Source of the DNA: Pedobacter sp. Leaf250
GTDB taxonomy: Bacteria > Bacteroidota > Bacteroidia > Sphingobacteriales > Sphingobacteriaceae
Reading direction: 5' to 3'
DNA length: 64,000 nucleotides
Assembly: GCF_920984735.1 (NCBI RefSeq)
Contig: NZ_CAKLBU010000013.1
Location: 104,399-168,398 of the forward strand
The position numbers and the translations under genes are program-made. The notes beneath the pieces were generated by a model. It did no database searches. It had not been told where the DNA came from and saw only the letters and a list, made by a program, of their open reading frames with translations. Numbering within the stretch: the first letter of the stretch is position 1; the number at the start of each line of letters is the position of its first letter. Below are positions 1-8,239 of this stretch, piece after piece.

Positions 1-70
1 AAATGTTTGCCTGGGCAAAACACATCAGGCTTGTTGCCGAAAAAGCCAGACTCATTAAATATTTTTTCAT
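1..70 (-). CDS. Partial secreted protein, probably a second amidohydrolase
   Basis: An ATG on the minus strand at 70 opens a frame that runs off the left edge after 23 codons. The visible residues (MKKYLMSLAFSATSLMCFAQ, then ANI) form a typical Bacteroidota signal peptide: Lys-Lys, a hydrophobic core and a FAQ cleavage site. The start lies one base beyond the stop of the upstream 1006-residue amidohydrolase, so the two are almost certainly co-transcribed and translationally coupled. In related genomes two amidohydrolases often stand in tandem, so this is probably another one, but no catalytic part is visible here and that identity is inference only. Confidence 0.7.
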   Translation of the reverse strand, partial: MKKYLMSLAFSATSLMCFAQANI

Positions 71-71
71 G

Positions 72-3000
72 TTAGTGTGCATGTTCTTTCTCGGTTAATT
101 CTGCTGAATAATTTTCTAAAGTTTCGCAATTGTACAAACGTGGTGCATCTCCCATTGGGCGTTGCATTCTGCCGCCTTTACTTTTGCTTTCTAACATTTT
201 TTGAATCAAACGTGCTTTTTCAGCTTGCTGCGATTTAATTACCTGCGCATCTTTTTCGATATCCCAATAAGCAATACCATCAACAAATGTTTTCTCTGCT
301 TTTGCGTAGATTGAAAGGGGATTAGCAGTCCAGATCACCACATCAGCATCTTTACCAGGCTTTAAACTTCCCACTTTATCATCAATATGAAGCATACGGG
401 CAGGGTTCAAAGTCACAAATTTTAATGCATCTTCTTCAGGAACATTTCCATAAAGAACAGATTTTCCAGCTTCCTGATTCAAGTGACGGGCCATTTCTGC
501 ATCATCGGAGTTAAAAGCAGTAGTTACACCCACATTGTGCATAATTTTTCCATTGTAAGGAATGGCTTCAGCAACCTCATTTTTATAAGCCCACCAGTCA
601 GAAAAGGTTGAACCTGCAATACCATGTGCTTTCATTTTATCAGCCACTTTATAACCTTCTAAAATGTGGGTAAAAGTGTTGATTTTAAATCCTAAGCTAT
701 CGGCTACGTGAATTAACATGTTGATTTCGCTCTGTACATAAGAGTGGCAAGTGATGAAACGTTTGTTGTTCAGGATTTCAACGATTGCATCCAGTTCCAA
801 ATCTCTGCGAACGCTGTTGCCTTTAACCTTCATTGCTTTTTCGTATTCTTTAGCACGGGTAAATTCATCCACAAAAGTTTGCTCTACACCCATACGCGTA
901 ACCGGGAAACGGGCACCTGTACCAAAGTTACTTTGCTTTACATTCTCTCCAAGAGCGAACTTGATGAACCCATCGGCACCAGCGAATTTTAATTCTTCAG
1001 GTGATTTACCCCAACGAAGTTTAATCAATTGCGATTGGCCTCCAACCGGATTTGCCGAGCCGTGTAAAATATGAGAAGTGGTAACGCCACCAGCCAACTG
1101 GCGATAAATGTTTACATCCTCAGAATTGATGATGTCTGCAATGCGAACTTCGGCAGAAACTGATTGTGCGCCCTCGTTAATTCCACCGGCGCCAGCAATG
1201 TGCGAGTGCTCATCGATGATACCTGCGGTAATGTGTTTGCCTGTAGCATCAATTACTTTTGCACCGCTGGCAGATAGATTTTTGCCAACGGCTTTAATTT
1301 TTCCATTTTCTAACAATACATCAGCATTTTGAAGGATGCCATCTTTTTCATTTGTCCAAACGGTACCATTTTTAATCAAAACGGTTTCTACTTTTGGTAA
1401 TTCCGTGGCACCGAAAGCTGTGAATGGATAAATTAGAGAACCTACCGCTAACGAAGGTTTTGGCTCATCTTTTTTCGGCATTTCTTTTGCCGCTTCTTTA
1501 AAAGTTGCTGTAAATTTCCCTGCCGATCCATCGGCCAAAGCCGATTCGCCTTTGATGGTAATTGGGTTTGCAGAAGTAATGTATCCACTCAAACGCACAT
1601 CACCTTTTGGGTTTTTCTTCAGATTGAAATTGATGCTTACCCAGTCGCCATTTCTGGTGAAAGTTGCAGTAGTTTTAACGCTATCTACACCAGTCCTTTC
1701 AATTGCAGCAGTTGAACCGCCACCCGTTCCGGTGATTTTTAGAGTTAAAGCGCCAACGCCATCAACATTTAAATTGTAAGTTCCACGCACATCGCTCACA
1801 TCCATTTTGTTAACAATGAAACGCTTGCCCTGAACCCAATTTTCGAAAATGATATTTCCGTTTTTAAATAAGTTATCGGATGAAATTAAGAAATTGGCCA
1901 CTTTACCTTTTTCTAACGATCCTACTTTATCGTTAATGCCTAAAAGTTCAGCAGGAATTGTGGTTACAGCAGCTAATGCTTGTTTTTCAGTTAAGCCATT
2001 TTCTATCGCAGTGCGAATATTGGCCCAAAAATCGCGACTGTTTTCCAATCCAAAAGCCGTTAAAGCAAACTTAACACCAGCTTTTTCTAAAGCTGCCGGA
2101 TTAGTTGGTGCCAATTCCCAACCTTTCATTTGCGATAAAGTTACGTTTCTGGCTTCTGCCGGATCTTCTACATCATATGCTTTTGGAAAAGATAAAGGAA
2201 CGATCAAACTGGCACCTGTTGCTTTTACTTCGTTGATGCGTTGATATTCATCACCACCCGACTTAATAATAAACTTTTTGCCAAATTCTTTTCCAATTTT
2301 ATCAGCACGAAGTACATTCTGCCAGCCATCAACCTCAAAAATTTGCGGAATGCTCTGTTGCTTTCCGAATTCGTCCAATGAAATGTTGTATTCATCTTTT
2401 TGTTTGCCATACCAAGCTGCGTCATAATATGTTTGGCGTAACAACGCGATAGATCCCATTAAAGAAGTTGGATAATCGTTTGATGAAGTGCCTTTATTGA
2501 AAGAATAATTTGCTGCGGTCTGATCTTTTAAAATTACACTGTTATCAGCACCTTCGTTTAATGTTACTGCACTTGAAACGCCACGGGCAATACCATCGCG
2601 ACTGATTACATTCACACTTCCAAAACCTACTTTACGTAATTCATCAGCTTTTTTAGTATCAACAGAAAAAATATTTTTTACATAAGTTTCTGGTCTGATG
2701 GCTTCGTTCCAACCGTAAGCACCTTTTTTTGTTGAAACAAAAATAGATTGGCGTTGTCCACCAAATCCACGAGCCTGGGCGGGTGCTTCTGCAATTCCGT
2801 AATTCGAAAAAGCATCAACCATTGAGGGGTAAATAAATTTTCCTTTCAAATCTACTACCACATAACCTTTTGGCACAGCAACACCAGCGCCTACTGCCTG
2901 AATGGTTTGTCCTTTGATTAGTAAGGTAGCATTTGTTAAGGTTTGATTGGCATTTACTACAATGGTGGCGTTTGTAAAAGCAAACATTCCTGGTCGGGTA

Positions 3001-3092
3001 TCAAAAGAACCATTTACAGGGAAAGTAGTTTGTTGTGCAAACATGATTGTAGTAGAAAATACCATCGCAATAGCGAGTAAAATTTTCTTCAT
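72..3092 (-). CDS. Secreted double-domain amidohydrolase family protein
   Basis: The 1006-residue product has a signal peptide (MKKILLAIAMVFSTTIMFAQ) and two imidazolonepropionase-like amidohydrolase modules joined by a beta-rich linker at about residues 430-540. The C-terminal module keeps the metal-binding strand IIDEHSHIAG near residue 627, later His residues (ITCHSYVQ, FTHILEG) and NSDDAEMARH, so it should be an active metal-dependent hydrolase. In the N-terminal module the equivalent strand reads YPSMVDAFSNYG near residue 92 and lacks the HxH pair, so that half is probably structural. Both modules end with the usual GSLEKGK/GSLKPGK-D beta-sandwich segment. The product is probably periplasmic and may act on cyclic amides or peptides; the substrate cannot be told from sequence. 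It heads a minus-strand unit with the partial gene at the window edge. Confidence 0.85.
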   Translation of the reverse strand: MKKILLAIAMVFSTTIMFAQQTTFPVNGSFDTRPGMFAFTNATIVVNANQTLTNATLLIKGQTIQAVGAGVAVPKGYVVVDLKGKFIYPSMVDAFSNYGIAEAPAQARGFGGQRQSIFVSTKKGAYGWNEAIRPETYVKNIFSVDTKKADELRKVGFGSVNVISRDGIARGVSSAVTLNEGADNSVILKDQTAANYSFNKGTSSNDYPTSLMGSIALLRQTYYDAAWYGKQKDEYNISLDEFGKQQSIPQIFEVDGWQNVLRADKIGKEFGKKFIIKSGGDEYQRINEVKATGASLIVPLSFPKAYDVEDPAEARNVTLSQMKGWELAPTNPAALEKAGVKFALTAFGLENSRDFWANIRTAIENGLTEKQALAAVTTIPAELLGINDKVGSLEKGKVANFLISSDNLFKNGNIIFENWVQGKRFIVNKMDVSDVRGTYNLNVDGVGALTLKITGTGGGSTAAIERTGVDSVKTTATFTRNGDWVSINFNLKKNPKGDVRLSGYITSANPITIKGESALADGSAGKFTATFKEAAKEMPKKDEPKPSLAVGSLIYPFTAFGATELPKVETVLIKNGTVWTNEKDGILQNADVLLENGKIKAVGKNLSASGAKVIDATGKHITAGIIDEHSHIAGAGGINEGAQSVSAEVRIADIINSEDVNIYRQLAGGVTTSHILHGSANPVGGQSQLIKLRWGKSPEELKFAGADGFIKFALGENVKQSNFGTGARFPVTRMGVEQTFVDEFTRAKEYEKAMKVKGNSVRRDLELDAIVEILNNKRFITCHSYVQSEINMLIHVADSLGFKINTFTHILEGYKVADKMKAHGIAGSTFSDWWAYKNEVAEAIPYNGKIMHNVGVTTAFNSDDAEMARHLNQEAGKSVLYGNVPEEDALKFVTLNPARMLHIDDKVGSLKPGKDADVVIWTANPLSIYAKAEKTFVDGIAYWDIEKDAQVIKSQQAEKARLIQKMLESKSKGGRMQRPMGDAPRLYNCETLENYSAELTEKEHAH

Positions 3093-3177
3093 GATCAGTT
3101 TAGGGGTTTATTTTGTTTAAAACTAATATAAATTAGTGTTGGTTGCGCTGAATATCCTATTTTTTACAATTAATGCC

Positions 3178-3185
3178 TATTTTTG
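3178..3185 (+). promoter_or_regulatory. Candidate -7 box (TATTTTTG) for the four-helix membrane protein
   Basis: TATTTTTG fits the Bacteroidota sigma-A -7 consensus TAnnTTTG. It lies downstream of the first possible ATG (3173) and 20 bases before the ATG at 3206. A transcript starting here could only use the second ATG, which decides the start of the next gene. Confidence 0.55.
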
Positions 3186-3205
3186 AGGAAACATATTTTA
3201 GAAAA

Positions 3206-3652
3206 ATGTACAATATCTTAAAATCTGCGCACTCTGGATGGCGCTACATCGTATTAATATTATTGGTTGCGGCAGTTGTTAATGCTTTATCGGGCTGGTT
3301 AGGCAAAAAGACTTATACGGAAGGCAATCGCAAGCTGAATGTTTTTACATTAATTAGTGCGCATATTCAATTATTAATCGGATTGGTAATGTATTTTTTA
3401 GGTGATTGGTATAAAACAGATAGTAGCAATGCTGTTGGCCGCTATTGGAAAATGGAACACATTAGCATGATGATAATTGCTATTATTCTAATTACTGTTG
3501 GAAATTCAAAATCAAAAAAAATTACAGAAGCCGTGGCTAAGCACCGTACTATTGCCATCTTTTTCGGTTTGGCTTTAATCTTAATAATTATAACCATTTT
3601 CTTGATGGTTAAGGATGTGCCAGGAAGATCATTTTTCGGTATGACCCATTAA
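3206..3652 (+). CDS. Four-helix membrane protein, cytochrome-b-like
   Basis: The product is 149 residues with four predicted membrane helices (about residues 11-30, 45-65, 83-100 and 112-135). His residues sit at helix borders (KSAHSGWRY, SAHIQLL, MEHISMM), the pattern that leads databases to label such small Bacteroidota proteins 'cytochrome B'; haem binding is not proved by sequence. An earlier ATG at 3173 would add 11 residues but lies upstream of the -7 box at 3178, and the family normally begins MYNILKSAHSGWRY, so 3206 is preferred. It stands alone between a divergent amidohydrolase and the trp leader. Confidence 0.7.
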   Translation: MYNILKSAHSGWRYIVLILLVAAVVNALSGWLGKKTYTEGNRKLNVFTLISAHIQLLIGLVMYFLGDWYKTDSSNAVGRYWKMEHISMMIIAIILITVGNSKSKKITEAVAKHRTIAIFFGLALILIIITIFLMVKDVPGRSFFGMTH

Positions 3653-3699
3653 ATAATAAAACTATTATCATAAATATTTCGGATTTTCATAATTCTTTA

Positions 3700-3707
3700 T
3701 ATTTTTG
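3700..3707 (+). promoter_or_regulatory. Candidate trp operon -7 box (TATTTTTG)
   Basis: This is a perfect TAnnTTTG match ending six bases before the ATG of the trp leader peptide at 3714. With the start site expected about four to seven bases after the box, the mRNA would begin at or just before the leader start codon. No clear -33 TTTG is visible; the nearest is TTTCGG near 3677. Confidence 0.65.
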
Positions 3708-3713
3708 TCGCAC

Positions 3714-3782
3714 ATGATTAACAATATACATACATGGCTTTGGCAAAGTAATTCAACACAGAATTGCGCCGGCTGCGTATGA
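3714..3782 (+). CDS. trpL: trp operon leader peptide with two Trp codons
   Basis: This is a 22-codon ORF: it begins MINNIHT, continues WLWQSNSTQNCAGC and ends in Val before TGA. Trp codons stand at positions 8 and 10 (3735-3737 and 3741-3743), a strong excess for such a short peptide. It lies between a perfect -7 box and an intrinsic terminator, 132 bases before trpE. This is the classic layout for ribosome-mediated attenuation: when charged Trp-tRNA is scarce the ribosome stalls at codons 8-10, leaving 3767-3774 free to pair with the 5' arm of the terminator. The role is inferred from arrangement; no homologue comparison was possible. Confidence 0.85.
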   Translation: MINNIHTWLWQSNSTQNCAGCV

Positions 3783-3822
3783 GGAAAATATTTTTATCAA
3801 CCTAAACTAAATTGAACCATTA

Positions 3823-3860
3823 AAGCCCGGCGTAGAACCACACGCCGGGCTTTTATTTTT
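3823..3860 (+). terminator. trp attenuator (intrinsic terminator)
   Basis: An 11-bp perfect stem (AAGCCCGGCGT, 3823-3833, with ACGCCGGGCTT, 3842-3852) has an 8-base loop and is followed by TTTTATTTTT. A competing antiterminator is visible: CGCCGGCT at 3767-3774, inside the last leader codons, can pair with 3824-3832 with one bulged C. A ribosome reaching the leader stop would cover 3767-3774 and favour the terminator. The hairpin separates the leader from trpE. Confidence 0.85.
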
Positions 3861-3870
3861 TAAAATAATT

Positions 3871-3901
3871 CCGTCATTGCGGGGTACGAAGCAATGATGA
3901 C
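3871..3901 (+). repeat. Short CGTCATTGCG-family palindromic repeat before trpE
   Basis: This is a truncated member of the repeat family seen more fully at 33441 and 61116. GTCATTG pairs with CAATGATGAC across a GCGGGGTACGAAG-type middle. It lies between the attenuator and the trpE start, so it forms part of the trpE 5' leader. Confidence 0.6.
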
Positions 3902-3913
3902 AACCAAAAGAAA

Positions 3914-5311
3914 ATGTTTAAAATAAATACCACTTACAAAAAAATGCTTGCCGATACCACAACACCTGTGAGCATTTATCTACGTTTACGTGATGTATAT
4001 CCGAACAGTATATTGCTGGAAAGTTCAGATTATCACAGCCGTGAAAACTCCATGAGTTTTGTTTGTGCCGATCCTGTTGCCGGAATTATTTTAAGGGGAA
4101 ACCGACTGGAAACTTATTTTCCTGATGGCACAGTAGGAATTACCGAAAGTAAAAACCTGATGGATGAGATTGCTGATTTCAAAGATAAGTTTAAAGAAAC
4201 CGAATTGCCTGAAATCAAATTTATTTCCAGCGGATTATTTGGATATTTTACATGGAATGCGGTTCAGCATTTTGAGGATATAAAATTCAATTCTGAAACA
4301 CCAGATGGGGAAGAAATTCCCGAAATGCAATATCATTTGTATCGTTACATTATTGCTATTGATCATTTTAAAAATGAAATTACGCTTTTCAAAAATACAT
4401 TCGACGAGGAAGAAGAAGGTGGTTTGGAAAAAATGGAATATCTGATCCAAAATAAAAACTATCCTGAATACAAATTCCAGCTTCGAGGAGAAGAAAGTTC
4501 AAACCTAACAGATCAGGGATTTATGGATTTGGTAGAGAAGCTTCAAAAACATATTTATCGTGGAGATGTATTTCAAATTGTGCCTTCAAGAGCTTTTAAA
4601 CAGGCATTTACCGGTGATGAATTTAATGTTTACCGTTGTTTACGTTCGATAAATCCATCACCTTATCTATTTTATTTCGACTATGGAAATTTTAAGCTTT
4701 TTGGTTCCTCTCCAGAAGCACAAATTACCATCAAAAACAATACAGCCAATATTTTTCCAATTGCGGGAACTTTTAAGCGCAGTGGAAATGATATTGAAGA
4801 TGCTGAACAAGCTAAAAAACTGGAGCAGGATCCAAAAGAAAGCGCAGAACACGTTATGCTGGTAGATTTGGCTCGAAATGATTTAAGCAGGCATTGCAAT
4901 CGTGTAGAAGTAAAATCGTTTAAAGAAGTTCAATATTATTCACATTTAATTCACCTGGTAAGTAAAGTGAGTGGTCATTTGCAGGAAAATGTAAGTGCTT
5001 TTAATGTGGTGGCCGATACTTATCCGGCAGGAACTTTAAGTGGTGCGCCAAAATATAAGGCTATGCAACTGATTGATGAAAATGAGAAATTGGGCCGAAA
5101 TTTTTATGCTGGGGCAATTGGTTTTATGGGTTTCAACGAAGATTTTAATCATGCCATAATGATCAGAACTTTTATGAGCAAAAACAACGAATTGCATTAT
5201 CGTGCTGGTGCTGGCATAGTTGCAGACTCTGTACCCGAAACCGAAATGCAGGAAGTAAATAATAAAATTGCAGCCTTACGTAAAGCCTTGGAAATGGCAG
5301 AAGGAATTTGA
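3914..5311 (+). CDS. trpE: Anthranilate synthase component I
   Basis: The 465-residue product converts chorismate and ammonia (from TrpG) to anthranilate, the first step of tryptophan synthesis. The N-terminal part holds the LLES motif (residues 34-37) known for Trp feedback binding in TrpE. The C-terminal chorismate-binding domain shows YRGDVFQIVPSR, FPIAGTFKR, VDLARNDL, YPAGTLSGAPK and YRAGAGIVADS. TrpG follows after 49 bases. Trp-codon leader control upstream supports TrpE over the paralogous PabB. Length is usual for the family. Expression is probably set by the attenuator at 3823-3860 and activity by Trp inhibition. Confidence 0.95.
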   Translation: MFKINTTYKKMLADTTTPVSIYLRLRDVYPNSILLESSDYHSRENSMSFVCADPVAGIILRGNRLETYFPDGTVGITESKNLMDEIADFKDKFKETELPEIKFISSGLFGYFTWNAVQHFEDIKFNSETPDGEEIPEMQYHLYRYIIAIDHFKNEITLFKNTFDEEEEGGLEKMEYLIQNKNYPEYKFQLRGEESSNLTDQGFMDLVEKLQKHIYRGDVFQIVPSRAFKQAFTGDEFNVYRCLRSINPSPYLFYFDYGNFKLFGSSPEAQITIKNNTANIFPIAGTFKRSGNDIEDAEQAKKLEQDPKESAEHVMLVDLARNDLSRHCNRVEVKSFKEVQYYSHLIHLVSKVSGHLQENVSAFNVVADTYPAGTLSGAPKYKAMQLIDENEKLGRNFYAGAIGFMGFNEDFNHAIMIRTFMSKNNELHYRAGAGIVADSVPETEMQEVNNKIAALRKALEMAEGI

Positions 5312-5360
5312 TAGTAAGTAGGAAATGTAAAATGGATGAGGTGTTTTAAAGAAAGAATTA

Positions 5361-5969
5361 ATGGAAAACAAAGATAAAAAAACCGTTTTAGTGATTGATA
5401 ACTATGATAGTTTCACGTATAATCTGGTTCATTTAATTAATGAAGTGGGTTACGAAGCGGTAGTTTGGAGAAACGATAAATTCGACTTAACTGAAGTTGA
5501 GCAATACGATAAAATTTTGCTTTCTCCCGGGCCTGGTATTCCTGAAGAAGCTGGATTATTATTAGATGTGATTAAAACTTATGCGCCAACAAAGAGTATT
5601 TTTGGCGTGTGTTTGGGTCAGCAGGCAATTGCTGAAGCATTCGGAGGTACATTGCTCAATCTCGGCAGGCCTATGCATGGCATTGCAACACCAGTTACAG
5701 TTGTTGATGGTGATGAGCATTTATTTTGGGAATGTCCGCAAACCATTAATGTTGGCCGCTACCACAGTTGGGTGGTAAGCAAGGATAATTTTCCTTCTTG
5801 TTTAAAAATTACAGCCAGAGACCACAAGAGTGAGATTATGGCTTTGCGGCATGAAAGTCTGGATGTTCGTGGGGTGCAGTTCCACCCAGAAAGCGTGCTA
5901 ACTGAACATGGTAAACAAATGATGGAGAACTGGTTGACAACCCCCTATTCCCTTGAAGGGGGGAACTAA
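5361..5969 (+). CDS. trpG: Anthranilate synthase component II (glutamine amidotransferase)
   Basis: The 202-residue class-I glutamine amidotransferase supplies ammonia to TrpE. Motifs are LLSPGPGIPEEAG (oxyanion region), VCLGQQAIAEAFGG with nucleophile Cys84, GRYHSW, and VQFHPES with His175 and Glu177 completing the triad. The last residues, TTPYSLEGGN, are encoded by a copy of a GC-rich interspersed repeat (5938-5967); the natural family end is probably near MMENWL. Such proteins may also serve PabB in folate synthesis. The gene is followed directly by trpC; trpD, often the neighbour, is missing. Confidence 0.93.
   Translation: MENKDKKTVLVIDNYDSFTYNLVHLINEVGYEAVVWRNDKFDLTEVEQYDKILLSPGPGIPEEAGLLLDVIKTYAPTKSIFGVCLGQQAIAEAFGGTLLNLGRPMHGIATPVTVVDGDEHLFWECPQTINVGRYHSWVVSKDNFPSCLKITARDHKSEIMALRHESLDVRGVQFHPESVLTEHGKQMMENWLTTPYSLEGGN
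5938..5967 (-). repeat. CCCC-TTGAAGGGG repeat, copy A, inside the trpG 3' end
   Basis: The element begins CAACCCCCTATTCCC and ends AAGGGGGGAACT. It matches the reverse complement of 6047-6076 over about 30 bases, so copies A and B form an inverted pair about 110 bases apart flanking the trpG-trpC junction. It is self-complementary (CCCTTGAAGGG) and encodes the last residues of TrpG. Confidence 0.6.
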
Positions 5970-6017
5970 AGGCAAATTGGAACAGCGACTTTATTTAAAA
6001 ACAAAGAGAAAATATTA

Positions 6018-6857
6018 ATGCAAAATAATATGAACGATGGAAATTCAAAGTCCCCTTTAGGGGATTTAGGGGTTGGATCTATTTTAGATAAAATCGTATT
6101 ACGAAAAAAACAAGAAGTTGCTGATGCAAAGCAATTGATTTCTATACAAGATTTAGAAAAGGCTGATCATTTTAAACGTACGCCATATTCTTTTAAAGAA
6201 TTTTTATTGGCTCAAGACAGAACTGGAATTATTTCAGAATTCAAACGCCGTTCGCCTTCAAAGGGATTAATTAATGGTGTGGCGGATGTTGCTGAAGTAA
6301 CGCAAGCTTATAATGCTGCCGGAGCTTCTGCGCTTTCTGTGTTGACCGATGTAGATTTTTTTGGTGGTAAAACCGATGATTTGCTGGCTGCCAGAGCAGT
6401 GAACGATATCCCAATTCTTCGTAAGGATTTCATGATTGATGAGTACCAGATTTTGGAGGCTAAAGCTTGGGGGGCGGATATTATTTTATTGATTGCAGCA
6501 ATTTTAACACCGAAACAAATTAATGATTTTGGCAAATTCGCTCAAAATTTAGGGTTGAACGTATTGTTAGAAGTTCACAATCTCGAAGAGTTAGAAAGAA
6601 GCATTTGCCCGAATTTGGATGCCATTGGTGTAAATAATAGAAACCTTGCAGATTTTACCGTTGATATTCAAACCTCGTTCGATTTAGTGAACCGCATCCC
6701 AAATGAATTTCTTAAAATTTCAGAGAGTGCGATTAGTAATCCACAAACGATTAGAGAACTAAAAACAGCTGGATTTAACGGGTTTTTAATTGGTGAAAAT
6801 TTCATGAAAACTAATGATCCCGGGGCTGCTATAAAAGAATTTGTTTCGCAGATTTGA
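6018..6857 (+). CDS. trpC: Indole-3-glycerol phosphate synthase
   Basis: The 279-residue TIM barrel cyclises carboxyphenylamino-deoxyribulose phosphate to indole-3-glycerol phosphate. Motifs: SEFKRRSPSKG (Lys76 region), ILRKDFMID, LLEVHN, GVNNRNL, KISESAI and FLIGENFM. The usual N-terminus, ILDKIVLRKKQEV, begins only at about residue 22; residues 10-20 (SKSPLGDLGVG) come from a GC-rich repeat copy that keeps the frame. The ATG at 6018 is used because no later in-frame ATG fits. The gene closes this part of the trp operon; the next gene, a mechanosensitive channel, is unrelated. Confidence 0.93.
   Translation: MQNNMNDGNSKSPLGDLGVGSILDKIVLRKKQEVADAKQLISIQDLEKADHFKRTPYSFKEFLLAQDRTGIISEFKRRSPSKGLINGVADVAEVTQAYNAAGASALSVLTDVDFFGGKTDDLLAARAVNDIPILRKDFMIDEYQILEAKAWGADIILLIAAILTPKQINDFGKFAQNLGLNVLLEVHNLEELERSICPNLDAIGVNNRNLADFTVDIQTSFDLVNRIPNEFLKISESAISNPQTIRELKTAGFNGFLIGENFMKTNDPGAAIKEFVSQI
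6047..6076 (+). repeat. CCCC-TTTAGGGG repeat, copy B, inside the trpC 5' end
   Basis: The element AAAGTCCCCTTTAGGGG continues to GGTTGG and is the inverted counterpart of 5938-5967. It adds about ten residues near the TrpC N-terminus without breaking the frame. The TCCCCTTTAGGGGA core can fold into a hairpin. Confidence 0.6.
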
Positions 6858-6878
6858 AAATCTTCTAAGCGATTTTTG

Positions 6879-6935
6879 TCATTCTGAGCCTGTCGAAGAC
6901 CACTTTATAGCGTTTCGACAAGCTCAATGCGACAA
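6879..6935 (+). repeat. TGTCATTCTGAGC palindromic repeat after trpC
   Basis: TGTCATTCTGAGC(C)TGTCGAAG is mirrored by TTTCGACAAGCTCAATGCGACA, giving a long imperfect hairpin just after trpC. It could slow transcription or protect the mRNA end. The same family lies at 8171-8230 and, diverged, at 32226-32289. Confidence 0.65.
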
Positions 6936-7089
6936 TTTCTAAAAAACAAAGTGTTATATATGTATTTAATTAAACAATGCAAAAATGTAATACTTCCGAT
7001 ATCGCCTATTTTTTCTTTCGCAAACAAACCATAAACGTTGTTGTTAATCTGTTGAATAATCTTCAATACTTAACCAACAAATTTTGTTT

Positions 7090-8169
7090 ATGCAGTACCT
7101 CGACCATATTTTCGGTTATCCTATTCCTATTTTCGTTAAAAACTTAATTATTGGTGTTCTCGCTATTTTGTTGGGTCTGGTAATCAAATTTATCATTCAT
7201 AAAACCTTTATTTTACTTTCCCGGTGGTGGGATTTTATCATCATTAAATCAACTATAAAACACCTCCGTCGGCCGGTTGCAGTTTTTATTCCTTTACTGT
7301 TGCTCAACTCCTCTTTGGACTTAATGATTATGTCCACATCAGCACGTTTGCATTTGGAAAAGGCATTGGAAATTGCCCTTACTGCAGTTTTTGCTTTAAT
7401 ATTAATCAGGCTTATAAATGTTTTGGAAGATTTTTTCTATCTCAAATACGACTTAAATAAGGAGAACAATTTAAAGGAGAGAAAGATTAGAACCCAGTTA
7501 CAATTTGTAAGAAAATTTGTGGTATCGCTGATCATTTTAATAACCGCCGCCATCATTTTATTAAGCTTCGAAAGTATGAGGAAAATAGGAGCGGGCTTGC
7601 TTACTGGAGTTGGGATCGGGGGAATTATCATCGGTTTTGCTGCCCAAAAATCATTAGGAAACTTATTGGCCGGCTTTCAAATTGCCTTTACCCAACCCAT
7701 CCGAATCGATGATGTTTTAATTGTAGAAGGAGAGTGGGGAAGGGTAGAAGAAATCACATTAACCTATGTGGTAGTAAGCATTTGGGATCAAAGAAGATTG
7801 ATTTTGCCAATTACTTACTTCATCGAAAAACCCTTTCAAAACTGGACAAGAGTTTCAGCAGATTTATTAGGAACTGTTTTTCTTTACATGGATTATACCA
7901 TTCCAATTGAACCTTTGCGACAGGAATTAACAAAACTTTTAACTTCAAATCACCTTTGGGATAAAAGAGTTAATGTGGTTCAGGTTACCGATACAAATAA
8001 AGATGGCTCTATAGAAATCAGATTTCTGATGAGTGCTTCCAATTCTTCGAGGGCTTTTGATTTGCGTTGTTATGTTAGGGAAGCGATGATTACTTTTATC
8101 CAGAATAACTATCCTGAAAGTTTACCCAAAACAAGATTGGAGCATAAGGATAAATTTGCGGGTTTGTAG
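7090..8169 (+). CDS. Small-conductance mechanosensitive channel, MscS family
   Basis: The 359-residue membrane protein has about five hydrophobic helices in residues 10-190, followed by the MscS signature: a Gly/Ala-rich pore helix (TGVGIGGIIIGFAAQKSLGN) and the beta-domain stretch IRIDDVLIVEGEWGRVEEI, then YFIEKPFQNWTR. It should open under membrane tension to release osmolytes. A TTG at 7084 would add two residues; the ATG at 7090 is preferred. No operon partner: trpC lies upstream behind a hairpin repeat, and tex converges from downstream. Confidence 0.88.
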   Translation: MQYLDHIFGYPIPIFVKNLIIGVLAILLGLVIKFIIHKTFILLSRWWDFIIIKSTIKHLRRPVAVFIPLLLLNSSLDLMIMSTSARLHLEKALEIALTAVFALILIRLINVLEDFFYLKYDLNKENNLKERKIRTQLQFVRKFVVSLIILITAAIILLSFESMRKIGAGLLTGVGIGGIIIGFAAQKSLGNLLAGFQIAFTQPIRIDDVLIVEGEWGRVEEITLTYVVVSIWDQRRLILPITYFIEKPFQNWTRVSADLLGTVFLYMDYTIPIEPLRQELTKLLTSNHLWDKRVNVVQVTDTNKDGSIEIRFLMSASNSSRAFDLRCYVREAMITFIQNNYPESLPKTRLEHKDKFAGL

Positions 8170-8170
8170 A

Positions 8171-8230
8171 TTGTCAGTCTGAGCTTGCCGAAGTCTTTTA
8201 AAAATACTTCAACAAGCTCAGTGTGACAAG
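8171..8230 (+). repeat. TGTCAGTCTGAGC palindromic repeat between converging genes
   Basis: TTGTCAGTCTGAGCTTGCCGAAGT is mirrored by ACTTCAACAAGCTCAGTGTGACAA, an inverted repeat of about 24-bp arms around an AT-rich loop. It fills almost the whole gap between the MscS gene and tex and probably serves as a two-way terminator or mRNA end stabiliser. Confidence 0.65.
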
Positions 8231-8239
8231 TTTCGAATA

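Noticed and set aside
1849..2244. 131-codon plus-strand ORF opposite the amidohydrolase gene
   Set aside because: It is a shadow frame of a well-supported gene.
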